DNA of 64,000 nucleotides from positions 372,242 through 436,241 of the forward strand of contig NZ_QXTJ01000015.1 in assembly GCF_003605735.1 (NCBI RefSeq), given 5' to 3'. Under the pieces are notes generated by a model that saw only the letters and a list, made by a program, of their open reading frames with translations, searched no databases and had not been told where the DNA came from. The position numbers were made by a program, and so were the translations under genes. Below are positions 1-9,277 of the stretch, piece by piece. The stretch is from Pseudomonas sp. LS-2 (GTDB lineage Bacteria > Pseudomonadota > Gammaproteobacteria > Pseudomonadales > Pseudomonadaceae). The first letter of the stretch is position 1; every line of letters begins with the position of its first letter.

Positions 1-105
1 CGGATCAGTAAAGGAATACACCTTCACTTCGCCGCGAACGCCATGAACAGAATAGATTTTGCCAATAACGATCAAATCATCGGCAACAACTGGCGTCGCG
101 TTCAT
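1..105 (-). CDS. rimM: Ribosome maturation factor RimM, N-terminal part (runs off the window)
   Basis: The minus strand opens with ATG at 103-105 and encodes 35 residues up to the window edge, including DLIVIGKIYSVHGVRGEVKV, the conserved start of the RimM PRC-barrel protein. RimM assists 16S rRNA processing and 30S assembly near the uS19/h31-h33 region. It starts 5 bases after the rpsP stop, as in the standard rpsP-rimM-trmD-rplS operon, so it is very likely co-transcribed with rpsP. Only the N-terminus is visible, so intactness cannot be judged. Confidence 0.93.
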   Translation of the reverse strand, partial: MNATPVVADDLIVIGKIYSVHGVRGEVKVYSFTDP

Positions 106-110
106 ATTGC

Positions 111-362
111 TCAGGCCGCAGCCTTAGCAGATTCCTTCAGCAGCGAAGCAACACGCTCAGAAGGTTGTGCACCAACGCTCAGCCAGTGGGCCAGACGCTC
201 TTGGTTCACGGACAGACGGATTTCCTGACCACGGGCAACCGGGTTGAAGAAACCGATTTGTTCCTTGTGCGAACCGTCGCGTGGGTTACGGCTGTCGGTC
301 ACAGTCAGGTGGTAGAACGGGCGCTTTTTGGAGCCGCCAAGGGCAAGACGGATTGTTAGCAT
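111..362 (-). CDS. rpsP: 30S ribosomal protein bS16
   Basis: The product is an 83-residue basic protein starting [19 protein letters not shown], the signature N-terminus of bS16, which helps fold the 5' domain of 16S rRNA. The open frame extends upstream to position 506, but the family start is the ATG at 360-362; the extra residues have no family counterpart. rimM follows immediately, and a plausible sigma-70 promoter lies upstream at 434-461. The C-terminus ends in a Lys/Ala-rich tail, which is normal for Pseudomonas bS16. Confidence 0.97.
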   Translation of the reverse strand: MLTIRLALGGSKKRPFYHLTVTDSRNPRDGSHKEQIGFFNPVARGQEIRLSVNQERLAHWLSVGAQPSERVASLLKESAKAAA

Positions 363-433
363 TGAACAATTTCCTGTAGTCGGAGCTGCAAATCTAAGAT
401 GCATCGCGGGCACGGGTGCCCGAAAGGCCGCAT

Positions 434-461
434 ATTCTAAGGAATATCCGGACGTTTGCAA
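434..461 (-). promoter_or_regulatory. Candidate sigma-70 promoter of rpsP-rimM operon
   Basis: Reading the minus strand, TTGCAA (456-461) and TAGAAT (434-439) are separated by 16 bases, about 75 bases upstream of the rpsP ATG. Both hexamers are close to consensus. This is sequence inference only. Confidence 0.5.
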
Positions 462-556
462 ATGACTTTTTCCGGCGCACGCCGTCAGGCCATCAAGATT
501 TGCCATGGAGCCGTCGTCAACAACGGCAAGTTAGGCGCCTGCGCGAGCAGGCCAGT

Positions 557-602
557 GGGACGTATGTCCCAAAGAAGGACGCGCGGGAGATCCTCCCGCG
601 CG
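557..602 (-). terminator. Two hairpins downstream of ffh
   Basis: A 9-bp perfect stem, CGCGCGGGA (580-588) with TCCCGCGCG (594-602) around a 5-base loop, lies 8 bases past the ffh stop. A smaller GGGAC/GTCCC hairpin follows at 557-570. No U-run follows either, so they may stabilise the ffh 3' end or act with Rho rather than as a canonical intrinsic terminator. Confidence 0.45.
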
Positions 603-609
603 GTGCAAA

Positions 610-1986
610 TCACATTCTTGGCATGCCGCCGCCTGGCAACATTCCACCCATGCCGCGCATCATTTTTGCCATGCCGCCCTTGGTGGAGAATTTCTTCATC
701 ATCTTCTGCATCTGTTTGTGCTGCTTGATCAGACGCCCGATGTCCTGCACCTGGGTACCGGAACCCATGGCGATACGGCGCTTGCGCGAACCGCTGATCA
801 AGTCAGGGTCGCGACGTTCGGCCGGGGTCATCGAGTTGATGATGGCTTCCATCTGCTTGAATTGCTTCTCGGCCGCCGTCTGGGCATTACCCATCTGCGA
901 CAGGTTCACGCCGCCCATGGTCGGCAGTTTGTCCATGAGCCCGCCAAGGCCGCCCATGCTTTTCATCTGTTGCAGCTGATCGCGGAAGTCTTCGAGGTCG
1001 AAGCCCTTGCCCTTCTTCAGCTTTTTGGCCAGCTTGTCGGCCTTTTCCTTGTCGAGGGTCTGCTCGGCCTGTTCGATCAGACTGAGAACGTCGCCCATGC
1101 CAAGGATGCGCGACGCGATACGGTCCGGATGGAACGGCTCCAGCGCCTCGCTCTTCTCACCCATACCGATGAACTTGATCGGCTTGCCGGTAATGGCGCG
1201 GACCGACAGCGCAGCACCACCACGGGCGTCACCGTCGACCTTGGTCAGGATCACGCCAGTCAGTGGCAACGCATCGCCGAACGCCTTGGCGGTGTTGGCC
1301 GCGTCCTGACCGGTCATGGCATCGACCACGAACAGGGTTTCAGCCGGCTTGACCGCCGCGTGCAGCGCCTGAATCTCGCCCATCATCTCGGCGTCGATGT
1401 GCAGACGGCCGGCGGTGTCGAGGATAACGACGTCGATGAACTTGAGTTTTGCTTCCTTGATAGCCGCTTCGGCGATGGCTACCGGCTTCTGGCTGATATC
1501 GGACGGGAAGAACGTCACGCCGATGTCATTGGCCAGCGTTTCGAGCTGCTTGATCGCCGCAGGACGGTAGACGTCGGCAGACACCACCATCACGGTTTTC
1601 TTTTTGCGTTCCTTGAGGAATTTCGCCAGCTTGCCTGCGGTGGTGGTCTTACCCGCACCTTGCAGACCCGCCATCAGGATGACCGCCGGTGGCGCAACGT
1701 TGAGGGTCAGCTCTTCGTTGGCCGCCCCCATCATCTCTTCCAGCTCGGCCTGGACGATCTTCACGAACGCCTGGCCCGGGGTCAGGCTGCGCGACACCTC
1801 GGTGCCGACAGCGCGTTCCTTGATGCGATTGACGAAGTCTTTGACGACCGGCAAGGCGACGTCGGCTTCGAGCAGAGCCATACGCACTTCACGCAGCGTG
1901 TCCTTGATGTTGTCCTCGGTCAGCTTGGCTTTGCCGGTGACCTGGCGCAGCGTCTGCGAGAGACGATCTGTCAGATTTTCAAACAT
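610..1986 (-). CDS. ffh: Signal recognition particle protein Ffh
   Basis: This 458-residue protein is the SRP54 GTPase that binds 4.5S RNA and the signal sequences of nascent inner-membrane proteins, handing them to FtsY/SecYEG. The order is N domain, then the G domain with P-loop GLQGAGKTTT, DTAGR and TKVDGDARGG, then a C-terminal M domain rich in Met (e.g. the KQMQKMMKKF and MAKMMRGMGGMLPGG segments) that forms the signal-sequence groove. Length is normal. ypjD and the CorC-type gene lie divergently upstream, the same neighbourhood as in E. coli. Confidence 0.98.
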   Translation of the reverse strand: MFENLTDRLSQTLRQVTGKAKLTEDNIKDTLREVRMALLEADVALPVVKDFVNRIKERAVGTEVSRSLTPGQAFVKIVQAELEEMMGAANEELTLNVAPPAVILMAGLQGAGKTTTAGKLAKFLKERKKKTVMVVSADVYRPAAIKQLETLANDIGVTFFPSDISQKPVAIAEAAIKEAKLKFIDVVILDTAGRLHIDAEMMGEIQALHAAVKPAETLFVVDAMTGQDAANTAKAFGDALPLTGVILTKVDGDARGGAALSVRAITGKPIKFIGMGEKSEALEPFHPDRIASRILGMGDVLSLIEQAEQTLDKEKADKLAKKLKKGKGFDLEDFRDQLQQMKSMGGLGGLMDKLPTMGGVNLSQMGNAQTAAEKQFKQMEAIINSMTPAERRDPDLISGSRKRRIAMGSGTQVQDIGRLIKQHKQMQKMMKKFSTKGGMAKMMRGMGGMLPGGGMPRM

Positions 1987-2239
1987 GCGCGATCCTTTAG
2001 GTTCGTCTGAACCCCGGTTGATGCGGCCCGGCCCATGACGGCTCTGCCCCCGGGCACCGGTTGAAAACGATGCGTATATAAAGAGGGAGCAGCGCTCGGC
2101 GAGCCTGTGGCTTGAGCAGGTCGCGGATTATAGCGAAGAGTCTTGCGCACGGACACCATGACGTCTGCTTCTGTGGTCTTTCGTGCACTGTCGGTTCTAT
2201 GCCAAACTCAGCGGCTTTCGGGCACGCCCTTCAGGATCT

Positions 2240-3052
2240 ATGTTCCCCTTGTCACCGAGTTTGCTATTCAGCCTCGCCGCCGCCGTCCTCTACGCCGCTG
2301 CGACTCTCTATCAAGGCATCCGCCTGCGTCAGGGCAAAAAAGCCGATAAATGGCTGCTGTGCCTGATCGGCACCCTTGCTGTCGCCTGCCAGGCCAGTGC
2401 GCTTTTCGGCCAACTGGTGCGCCCCATCGGTCTGGGCCTGGACTTCTTCAGCGCCGCCAGCCTGATCGCCGTCGCCGTCATTATCGTGACGATGCTGGCC
2501 TGCATTCGCATTCCGGTGGAGATCCTGCTCATCCTGCTGTTCCCGCTGGGCCTGCTGACCACCCTGATGGCGCAGTTCGCACCCGTGGGCACGCTGCAGC
2601 CGATTGAGGCCGAACCCGGTCTGATCGGGCACATTCTGCTGTCGATCCTGGCCTACGGCATGTTCACCATCGCCGTGTTCCAGGCCTTACTGCTGTTGCT
2701 GCAGAATCATCAGTTGAAAAACAAGCACCCCTCCGGCCTGATCCGCAACTTCCCGCCGCTGCAAACCATGGAAAGCCTGCTGTTCGGCTTCCTCTGGGCC
2801 GGCTGGACGCTGCTGTCGATGTCGCTGATTTCCGGGTGGCTGTTCGTTGAGAATCTGTTCGCCCAGCATCTGGTGCACAAGACCTTGCTGTCGATCCTTG
2901 CCTGGATCGTCTTCAGCGTATTGCTGTGGGGGCGCACGCGTCTGGGTTGGCGTGGCCACAAGGCCATCCGCTGGACACTGGGTGGATTCCTGCTGCTGAT
3001 GCTGGCCTACTTCGGCAGCAAACTCGTTCGCGAATATATCCTGCACATCTGA
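2240..3052 (+). CDS. ypjD: Inner membrane protein YpjD (CcsA/HemX-like)
   Basis: The product has 270 residues and about eight hydrophobic segments, matching the cytochrome c assembly (CcsA)-like fold of the YpjD family. The ATG at 2240 was chosen over the upstream frame start at 2183 because MFPLSPSLLFSLAAAVLYAAA begins at the first membrane helix and an AGGAT ribosome site precedes it. It lies back-to-back with ffh and 12 bases before the CorC-type gene, the conserved ffh/ypjD/yfjD arrangement. The family has been linked to the CorC/HlyC partner rather than shown to mature cytochromes; no canonical WWD haem-binding motif is evident, so the function is uncertain. Confidence 0.85.
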   Translation: MFPLSPSLLFSLAAAVLYAAATLYQGIRLRQGKKADKWLLCLIGTLAVACQASALFGQLVRPIGLGLDFFSAASLIAVAVIIVTMLACIRIPVEILLILLFPLGLLTTLMAQFAPVGTLQPIEAEPGLIGHILLSILAYGMFTIAVFQALLLLLQNHQLKNKHPSGLIRNFPPLQTMESLLFGFLWAGWTLLSMSLISGWLFVENLFAQHLVHKTLLSILAWIVFSVLLWGRTRLGWRGHKAIRWTLGGFLLLMLAYFGSKLVREYILHI

Positions 3053-3064
3053 CGGGCGCTGATC

Positions 3065-4303
3065 ATGGATAACTTGCCCACCGGCACGATGCTCGCGCTC
3101 CTGGCCCTGCTCACGCCGTGGTCAGCGCTGTTTACGGCGGTCGAAGCGGCCCACCACAACTTGCGTGCCGCACGCGTCAACCCGCGCTCGACCGAGCCGC
3201 CAAAACCGACGCTGGCGTTCAACCTCAACAGCCTGATCCTCGGCAACACCCTGCTCAAGACGCTGATCACGATCCTCGCGACGCTGCTCGCGATAGCCCA
3301 TTGGTATTTCCACGGTCCTTTGATCGCCTGGATCGCGGTAGCGAGTGGACTGGTGATCATCACCGAGTTCATTCCGCGCAAGCTTGCCGCTCGCCGCCCC
3401 GAAGCAATTCTGCTGCTGGGCAACAATGTGCTGCGGATTCCCATCCGCCTGCTGCGCCCACTGACCTGGATTTACAAGAACGTCGCCAAGCTGCTGTTGC
3501 GGCCGTTCCTGTCCAGGCGCCGTCCCGACACCACCGACGATGACGACGACATGGGCGCTACGGTCTATCAGGACAACGAAAGCCACTTCGGCCGCGCGCA
3601 CATCATTTCCGGGATTCATGCGCTGGACAGCATGAGCGTCAACGACATTCTGGTGCCGCGCAGCGAAGTGGACGGTATCAACCTTGACGACACCATCGAG
3701 GAAATCACCGACAAGCTGATCATCTCGCGCCATACGCGCCTGCCGGTCTATCACAACGATATCAATCAGGTCGAAGGCGTACTCAACACCCGCATGATCA
3801 GCCACCTGCTGCCACGGGGAGAACTGACCAAGGAAACGTTGAAAGCCGCGTGCTACGAACCCTACTTCGTGCCGGAAAGCACGCCGCTGCAGATGCAGTT
3901 GCTCAACTTCCACAAGCAGCAACGTCGCATGGGCGTGGTGGTGGACGAATACGGCGAAGTGCTGGGTATCGTCAGCCTCGAAGACATTCTCGAAGAGATC
4001 GTCGGCGAGTTCGAAAGTGAGCAGTCTCTGGATAATCCGCACATCCACCCACAGCCAGACGGGCGCCTGGTGATCGAAGGTGCGGCCTCCATTCGCGACC
4101 TGAACAAAAGCCTGGGCTGGCATCTGCCAGCCGATGGCCCCAAGACGCTGAACGGCCTGATCACCGAAGCGCTGGAGACCATCCCCGACAGTTCGGTATG
4201 CCTGAAGATCGGGCCCTATCGCCTGGAAACGCTGGAAACCGAGGACAATCGCGTCACTCGAGTCCTGATGTGGCAGAACACAAGAACCAAAGACGTCATT
4301 TAA
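3065..4303 (+). CDS. HlyC/CorC (CNNM) family CBS-domain membrane protein, YfjD-like
   Basis: The product has 412 residues. A DUF21 region with about three membrane segments (first ~140 residues) is followed by an acidic DDDDD linker, a tandem CBS pair (~190-320, with VLGIVSLEDILEEIVGEFE ending the second) and a C-terminal CorC_HlyC domain. Members are implicated in Mg/Co efflux or ion homeostasis; E. coli YfjD (CorB) is the closest analogue by position and architecture. It starts 12 bases after ypjD and is surely co-transcribed. The substrate cannot be told from sequence. Confidence 0.88.
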   Translation: MDNLPTGTMLALLALLTPWSALFTAVEAAHHNLRAARVNPRSTEPPKPTLAFNLNSLILGNTLLKTLITILATLLAIAHWYFHGPLIAWIAVASGLVIITEFIPRKLAARRPEAILLLGNNVLRIPIRLLRPLTWIYKNVAKLLLRPFLSRRRPDTTDDDDDMGATVYQDNESHFGRAHIISGIHALDSMSVNDILVPRSEVDGINLDDTIEEITDKLIISRHTRLPVYHNDINQVEGVLNTRMISHLLPRGELTKETLKAACYEPYFVPESTPLQMQLLNFHKQQRRMGVVVDEYGEVLGIVSLEDILEEIVGEFESEQSLDNPHIHPQPDGRLVIEGAASIRDLNKSLGWHLPADGPKTLNGLITEALETIPDSSVCLKIGPYRLETLETEDNRVTRVLMWQNTRTKDVI

Positions 4304-4605
4304 TGCGCATTCAGCGTGTTTGAAACACTTGTTTCCACGCTGGCGCCCTTCCTATAATCGAACCGCTTACCCAGCCCCGCCGATCCGCGTGCTACCCGCA
4401 CTCAGCGCGATCCGGCCAGTCACTCAGCCTGACGTCTTCACGCGACATCCTGGCGCCGCTCCCATCCCGAGCCCTGCCAAACGCTTGCTCCCGCATCCGG
4501 GCTAGTCTGATCAGCGCTGTACCCAAAATAATTAACGATTGCCCCAGCACGCGTACGATGTTTCGCGCCCTGCTGACAGGCAAGATGACTGCCAGGGATA
4601 CCCGC
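4304..4605 (+). promoter_or_regulatory. Intergenic region with candidate promoter for the MHS transporter
   Basis: This 302-base gap holds no credible gene. TTGTTT (4329-4334) and a perfect TATAAT (4353-4358) with an 18-base spacer form a plausible promoter, leaving a leader of about 240 bases. No clear terminator for the upstream gene or riboswitch-like structure was recognised. Confidence 0.35.
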
Positions 4606-5928
4606 ATGACCACTACTTCCGCCTATCAACCGAGCGACGAGCGCCAGGCACGTCCCGCCAACTCCGCTGCCCGTGTCGCCACCGCCAGCTTCATCGGCAC
4701 CGCCATCGAGTTCTATGACTTCTACGTCTACGCCACGGCCGCCGCGCTGGTGATCGGGCCGGTGTTCTTTCCGCAGACCTCCAGCACCGCACAGATGCTG
4801 TCGGCGTTTCTGACATTCGGTATCGCTTTTCTGGCCCGGCCGATAGGTTCGGCATTGTTCGGTCACTTTGGTGATCGTATCGGCCGCAAATCGACACTCG
4901 TGGCTTCCCTGCTGCTGATGGGCATCTGCACCACGCTGATCGGCGTGCTGCCGGGGTATGACGCCATTGGCTCATGGGCGCCCATCTTGCTCTGCGTGCT
5001 GCGCTTCGGTCAGGGCCTGGGGCTGGGTGGCGAATGGGGTGGCGCGGCGCTGCTGGCGACCGAAAATGCTCCCAAGGGCAAACGCGCCTGGTTCGGCATG
5101 TTCCCGCAGCTTGGCCCTTCGATTGGTTTCCTCGCAGCTAACGGCCTGTTTCTGACGCTGGCAATGACCCTGACTGACGAGCAGTTCCGCTCTTGGGGCT
5201 GGCGGATTCCGTTCCTGCTCAGCGCTGTATTGGTCGTGATCGGCCTTTATGTACGTCTGAAGCTGGAAGAAACACCGATCTTCGCCAAGGCCATCGCCCG
5301 CCACGAACGCCTGAAAATGCCGATCGCCGAGCTGTTTTCTCAGTACTGGGCACCCATGCTGCTGGGCGCGGCGTCGATGGTGGTGTGCTATGCGCTGTTC
5401 TACATCTCGACCGTGTTCTCGCTGAGCTACGGAGTCAAATCGCTGGGCTACACCCGCGAATCGTTCCTTGCGATGCTGTGTTTCGCCGTGCTGTTCATGG
5501 CCTTGGCGACCCCACTTTCCGCCTGGGCGAGCGACCGTTTCGGCCGCAAGCCAGTGCTGATCATCGGTGGCGTGCTGGCGATTCTGTCGGGCTTCCTGAT
5601 GGAACCGTTGCTGACCCATGGCACGACGTGGGCGGTCGCCCTGTTTCTGTCCATCGAGTTGTTCCTGATGGGCGTGACATTCGCACCCATGGGCGCCCTG
5701 CTGCCCGAACTGTTTCCTACACGCGTGCGTTACACCGGCGCGTCAGCGGCCTACAACATCGGCGGTATCGTCGGTGCGTCGGTTGCGCCGTTCTTCGCAC
5801 AGAAACTGGTAGAGATGGGTGGCCTGAGTTGGGTGGGCGGTTATGTGTCGGTGGCAGCGCTGATCAGCCTGATCGCGGTGCTGTGCCTGAAAGAAACGCG
5901 GCATGCGGATCTGGATACGATCAGGTAA
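4606..5928 (+). CDS. MFS transporter, metabolite:H+ symporter (MHS) type
   Basis: This 440-residue protein has about 12 membrane segments and the MHS-subfamily hallmarks: GTAIEFYDFYVYATAAALV in the first helix, the loop motif GDRIGRKST and its second-half copy SDRFGRKPV, plus RFGQGLGLGGEWGGAALL. Relatives (ProP, KgtP, ShiA) take up osmolytes, 2-oxoglutarate or shikimate with protons. The start at 4606 has AGGGA 8 bases upstream; the longer frame start at 4558 has none. It stands alone, with a REP pair and the purT terminator downstream, so the substrate cannot be inferred. Confidence 0.88.
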   Translation: MTTTSAYQPSDERQARPANSAARVATASFIGTAIEFYDFYVYATAAALVIGPVFFPQTSSTAQMLSAFLTFGIAFLARPIGSALFGHFGDRIGRKSTLVASLLLMGICTTLIGVLPGYDAIGSWAPILLCVLRFGQGLGLGGEWGGAALLATENAPKGKRAWFGMFPQLGPSIGFLAANGLFLTLAMTLTDEQFRSWGWRIPFLLSAVLVVIGLYVRLKLEETPIFAKAIARHERLKMPIAELFSQYWAPMLLGAASMVVCYALFYISTVFSLSYGVKSLGYTRESFLAMLCFAVLFMALATPLSAWASDRFGRKPVLIIGGVLAILSGFLMEPLLTHGTTWAVALFLSIELFLMGVTFAPMGALLPELFPTRVRYTGASAAYNIGGIVGASVAPFFAQKLVEMGGLSWVGGYVSVAALISLIAVLCLKETRHADLDTIR

Positions 5929-5938
5929 TGCCTGACGT

Positions 5939-6023
5939 GTAGGAGCATGCTTGCCCGCAATTGCGGTGTGTCAGGTACAAATGGGGTGCTGACCCACCGC
6001 AATCGCGGGCAAGCACGCTCCTA
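5939..6023. repeat. Inverted pair of REP elements
   Basis: GTAGGAGCATGCTTGCCCGC and its inverted counterpart GCGGGCAAGCACGCTCCTA flank a short spacer just after the transporter gene. The AGGAGC-GCTTGCCCGC core is the common Pseudomonas REP/REPIN type. A single arm of the same type recurs near 36.8 kb. Confidence 0.8.
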
Positions 6024-6037
6024 TTGCCCCCCGCAAC

Positions 6038-6069
6038 AAAAAACGGCGCCCCTGAGGCGCCGTTTTTTT
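6038..6069. terminator. Bidirectional intrinsic terminator between the MHS transporter and purT
   Basis: The stem CGGCGCC (6044-6050) / GGCGCCG (6056-6062) is flanked by an A-run and a T-run, so it can terminate both convergent genes. It lies 14 bases past the purT stop. Confidence 0.9.
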
Positions 6070-6082
6070 ATTGCAGGACAGG

Positions 6083-7264
6083 TTACAGCTGGACTTTAAC
6101 CGCCATCGAAGAACGCATCGCCTTGCTGCGAGCGGCTTCAATCGACTCGTCACGCGCAAGCGCCACACCCATGCGACGCTGGCCGTTGACTTCTGGCTTG
6201 CCGAACAGGCGCAGCGCGGTGTCCGGCTCGCCAAGAGCCTGTTCCAGATTGGCGAATGCGGTCTGGGTCGACTTGCCTTCCACCAGAATCACCGCCGACG
6301 CCGAGGGGCCGAACTGACGGATCAACGGAATCGGCAAGCCAAGGATGGCGCGAGCGTGCAGCGCGAACTGCGACAGGTCCTGAGAAATCAGGGTCACCAA
6401 ACCCGTGTCGTGGGGACGCGGCGATACTTCGCTGAACCACACCTGATCGCCCTTGATGAACAGCTCGACGCCGAACAGGCCACGCCCGCCCAGCGCTTCG
6501 GTCACGGCCTTGGCAACGCGCTCGGATTCTGCCAACGCCACCGGGCTCATCGCCTGAGGCTGCCAGGACTCCTGATAGTCGCCCTTCTCCTGACGGTGGC
6601 CGACAGGTGCGCAGAACGTGGTGCCGCCGACGTGACGTACGGTCAGCAGGGTAATTTCGTAATCGAAGTCGATGAAGCCTTCGATGATCACGCGGCCCTT
6701 GCCGGCACGACCGCCTTCCTGCGCGTAATCCCAGGCTTTCTGGATGTCGGCGTCGGTTTTCAGCAGGCTCTGACCTTTGCCCGAGGAGCTCATGACCGGC
6801 TTGACGACACAGGGGAAGCCCAGGTCTTCCACGGCTTTCTTGTAGTCTTCGAAGGTGTCGGCGAAGTGATACGGCGAGGTCGGCAGGTCCAGCTCTTCAG
6901 CGGCCAGACGACGAATGCCTTCACGGTTCATGGTCAGTTGCGCGGCGCGGGCGGTCGGGATGACGGTGAACCCCTCGGACTCGAGCTCCACCAGCGTCGC
7001 GGTGGCGATGGCTTCGATTTCCGGGACGATGTAATGCGGCTTCTCGGCCTCGATCACGGCACGCAGCGCGGCGCCATCGAGCATGTTGATGACATGGCTG
7101 CGGTGCGCGACCTGCATGGCCGGAGCGTTGGCGTAACGGTCGACGGCAATCACTTCAACGCCCAGACGTTGCAGTTCGATCACCACTTCCTTGCCAAGCT
7201 CACCGCAACCGCAGAGCAATACGCGGGTCGCGGTCGGCGACAGTGGAGTTCCGATTTGAGTCAT
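6083..7264 (-). CDS. purT: Formate-dependent phosphoribosylglycinamide formyltransferase
   Basis: PurT (393 residues) is an ATP-grasp enzyme that makes formyl-GAR from GAR, formate and ATP, a folate-independent route for step 3 of purine synthesis. Visible features are the N-terminal substrate loop [16 protein letters not shown], the ATP-grasp core [16 protein letters not shown] and the metal-binding segment [16 protein letters not shown]. The start ATG at 7262-7264 was chosen over the longer frame (to 7315) because [20 protein letters not shown] matches the family start and GAGG lies just upstream. It is monocistronic and ends at a strong terminator. Confidence 0.97.
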   Translation of the reverse strand: MTQIGTPLSPTATRVLLCGCGELGKEVVIELQRLGVEVIAVDRYANAPAMQVAHRSHVINMLDGAALRAVIEAEKPHYIVPEIEAIATATLVELESEGFTVIPTARAAQLTMNREGIRRLAAEELDLPTSPYHFADTFEDYKKAVEDLGFPCVVKPVMSSSGKGQSLLKTDADIQKAWDYAQEGGRAGKGRVIIEGFIDFDYEITLLTVRHVGGTTFCAPVGHRQEKGDYQESWQPQAMSPVALAESERVAKAVTEALGGRGLFGVELFIKGDQVWFSEVSPRPHDTGLVTLISQDLSQFALHARAILGLPIPLIRQFGPSASAVILVEGKSTQTAFANLEQALGEPDTALRLFGKPEVNGQRRMGVALARDESIEAARSKAMRSSMAVKVQL

Positions 7265-7367
7265 CTCAGGTCCTCGTGGAGCAGATATCGAGGGTAGCCC
7301 GCCATGTGCGAGCAACCGCAGGGGAGAAAGGCGCGCAATTTACCACGAAGACCACGCCAATAGGACC

Positions 7368-7835
7368 TCAGCCCGGACAAGCGTTCTTGCGTATGCGCCA
7401 CGCCATGATCAGCCAGACGGCGGTAACACCGGCGAACTTGGATACCAGTGCGGTGCCCACCACGGCGGGCGTCAATGCGCCGATCATGCCGAAGAACAGG
7501 AAGGTGTCCACCGGGATGCTCAACGCAGAACTCAGCCAGAGCCGGTCATGCAACGGCCGTTTGGTGATGGAGAACACCAGCCAGTCGATACATTCGGACA
7601 CTGCAAAGGCGGTCGCGCTGGCCACAGCGATGGCGGGGTCGCTGGTCAGGTAGGAGAGCACCAGCGCGGCGAGCATGGCCACGATGGCGCCGTGGCCGAA
7701 GCGGGTCTGCACCATGTCGCGCAGGACAAAGACCAGCCCGCCCCAGGCAGACCAGATGATGTCCAGGTCCGGGGCGGTGGAAAACGCATAATTGATCAGC
7801 ACGACGCTGCTGATGTAGGCGAGCAGAAAAAGCAT
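7368..7835 (-). CDS. VUT-family membrane protein (YhhQ/queuosine-precursor-transporter-like, short form)
   Basis: The 155-residue protein has about five hydrophobic segments and the VUT/DUF165 pattern, including VFVLRDMVQTRFGH and ASATAFAVSECIDWLVFSI. The family includes YhhQ, which imports queuosine precursors; this copy is shorter than YhhQ (about 220 residues), so the same substrate is not certain. Its ATG overlaps the stop of the DUF1289 gene (TGATG), which suggests translational coupling. No preQ1-type riboswitch is possible directly upstream because the genes abut. Confidence 0.75.
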   Translation of the reverse strand: MLFLLAYISSVVLINYAFSTAPDLDIIWSAWGGLVFVLRDMVQTRFGHGAIVAMLAALVLSYLTSDPAIAVASATAFAVSECIDWLVFSITKRPLHDRLWLSSALSIPVDTFLFFGMIGALTPAVVGTALVSKFAGVTAVWLIMAWRIRKNACPG

Positions 7836-8071
7836 CAGACGGGCCGTGGAACCGAAAACATCAGCCCGCTGGCCCTCGCCCGCTCATCGCACAACACCAG
7901 CACCGCTCGGCGCTGGTCGTTACTCATGCGGCTCCAGCCGGTGATTTCCGCCACAGTGCGCTGGCAACCGACGCACATGTCGGCGTCGTCCAGCGCACAG
8001 ATGCTCACGCAGGGTGAGCGAACGGGCTTTTCGTGGGGCGGTTGTACGTGCATCGGTAGTTCGGTGGACAT
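7835..8071 (-). CDS. DUF1289 small cysteine-motif protein
   Basis: The product has 78 residues with the DUF1289 core SPCVSICALDDADMCVGCQR, i.e. CxxxC and CxxC pairs likely to bind a metal, followed by EITGW. Function is unknown for the family. It is sandwiched by one-base TGATG overlaps with the carbonic-anhydrase-like gene upstream and the VUT gene downstream, so the three form a coupled unit. Confidence 0.85.
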   Translation of the reverse strand: MSTELPMHVQPPHEKPVRSPCVSICALDDADMCVGCQRTVAEITGWSRMSNDQRRAVLVLCDERARASGLMFSVPRPV

Positions 8072-8595
8072 CAGTCTTCCTGCGGGGCGAGATCGCGAGC
8101 ATAACGCTGTGCATTGTGAACGTAATGCGCGGCGCTGGCTTCGAGCATTTTCTTCTGGGCGTCGGTCAGCTCACGAACGATCTTGCCCGGCGAGCCCATC
8201 ACCAGTGAGCCATCGGGGATCACCTTGCCCTCACCGATCAGCGAATTGGCGCCGATGATGCAGTATTTGCCGATTTTCGCGCCATTGAGGATCACCGAAT
8301 TGATGCCGATCAGCGTGTTGTCGTCTACGGTGCAGCCATGCAGCATGACGTTATGACCAATGGTCACGTTCTTGCCGATGGTCAGCGGCGAGCCCATGTC
8401 GGTATGCATCACAGTGCCATCCTGCACATTGCTGTTCTCGCCGATGTCGATCAGCTCGTTATCGCCACGCAGCACCGCGCCGAACCAGACGCTGGCATTG
8501 GCCTGCAGCCTGACCTTGCCAATCAGGGTAGCAGTGGGTGCGATCCAGCTTTCAGGATGGGCTTCGACACGAGAATCCCCCAGACGGTATTTCAT
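8071..8595 (-). CDS. Gamma-class carbonic anhydrase-like hexapeptide protein
   Basis: This 174-residue left-handed beta-helix protein has three potential zinc-ligand histidines at the family positions: H64 in DGTVMHTDM, and H81 and H86 in [10 protein letters not shown]. Relatives include YrdA, CaiE and PaaY. Most bacterial members have weak or unproven CO2 hydration activity, so 'gamma carbonic anhydrase family' is as far as sequence goes. Full length, first gene of the coupled trio with DUF1289 and VUT. Confidence 0.88.
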   Translation of the reverse strand: MKYRLGDSRVEAHPESWIAPTATLIGKVRLQANASVWFGAVLRGDNELIDIGENSNVQDGTVMHTDMGSPLTIGKNVTIGHNVMLHGCTVDDNTLIGINSVILNGAKIGKYCIIGANSLIGEGKVIPDGSLVMGSPGKIVRELTDAQKKMLEASAAHYVHNAQRYARDLAPQED

Positions 8596-8665
8596 ATTAT
8601 TTTTTCCTCATGGCATTAAAGCCGTGGGTCGAGCGCAGGGCTCACGGTTGGACGAAAGGGTTGGA

Positions 8666-9277
8666 TCAGGACTTCAGGGTCTGGATGATCGAGCGCTTGG
8701 GCGGGTGATTCAGGCTGATGTTGCTGTCGTAGAGCACGTTCATCAGCTCGACGATCATGATCGCCGTCAGCCCCCAGATCTTGTACTCACCATAACGGTA
8801 ACTGGGCACGTACCAGCTACGGCCTTGATAGTCGATCCGGTGGGTATGCTCGCGGGCGTCCTGTCGAAAAAAAGCCAGAGGAACGGTGAAGACGGCGGCG
8901 ATCTCGCCATCGTTGGGTCGGTACTCGACGAAATCGGGAATCACACCCACATAAGGCGTGACCTTGATGCCGTGTTTGGAGATCAACGGGCTCAGCGGGC
9001 CGATGACTTCGACGAGGCCAGGGGGCAGACCGATTTCTTCCTCGGCCTCGCGCAAGGCGGTGAACACCAGGTCGGGGTCTTCAGGGTCACGTCGCCCGCC
9101 GGGAAACGCCACTTCGCCACCATGGGTGGACAGACTGCTGGCACGTAGCGTGAGTACCAGTTCGGGTTCGTCACTGCGAGTGATGGGCAGTAGCACCGCC
9201 GCCTCGGGAAAACGCGCATCCGTCTCCAGAGTGCCCGGCGTGTGGCTGCTTATACGGCGAAGTAGCTCGTCCAGCAT
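8666..9277 (-). CDS. CoA pyrophosphatase-type Nudix hydrolase (NudL-like)
   Basis: The 203-residue protein carries the UPF0035 segment SSLSTHGGEVAFPGG leading into the Nudix helix ALREAEEEIGL, the combination seen in CoA- and acyl-CoA-cleaving Nudix enzymes. The ATG at 9275-9277 was preferred to the longer frame start at 9403, because the extra 42 residues are low-complexity and family members begin close to the MLDELLRRI segment. Substrate assignment rests on the family motif only. It is divergent from the second Nudix gene. Confidence 0.82.
   Translation of the reverse strand: MLDELLRRISSHTPGTLETDARFPEAAVLLPITRSDEPELVLTLRASSLSTHGGEVAFPGGRRDPEDPDLVFTALREAEEEIGLPPGLVEVIGPLSPLISKHGIKVTPYVGVIPDFVEYRPNDGEIAAVFTVPLAFFRQDAREHTHRIDYQGRSWYVPSYRYGEYKIWGLTAIMIVELMNVLYDSNISLNHPPKRSIIQTLKS

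Noticed and set aside
718..2010. 430-codon open frame antisense to ffh
   Set aside because: It is the complement of a clearly real ffh gene, and its translation shows the His/Arg/Asp-rich composition of an antisense shadow.
7836..8071. preQ1 riboswitch in front of the VUT transporter
   Set aside because: The gene start overlaps the preceding stop, leaving no untranslated leader.
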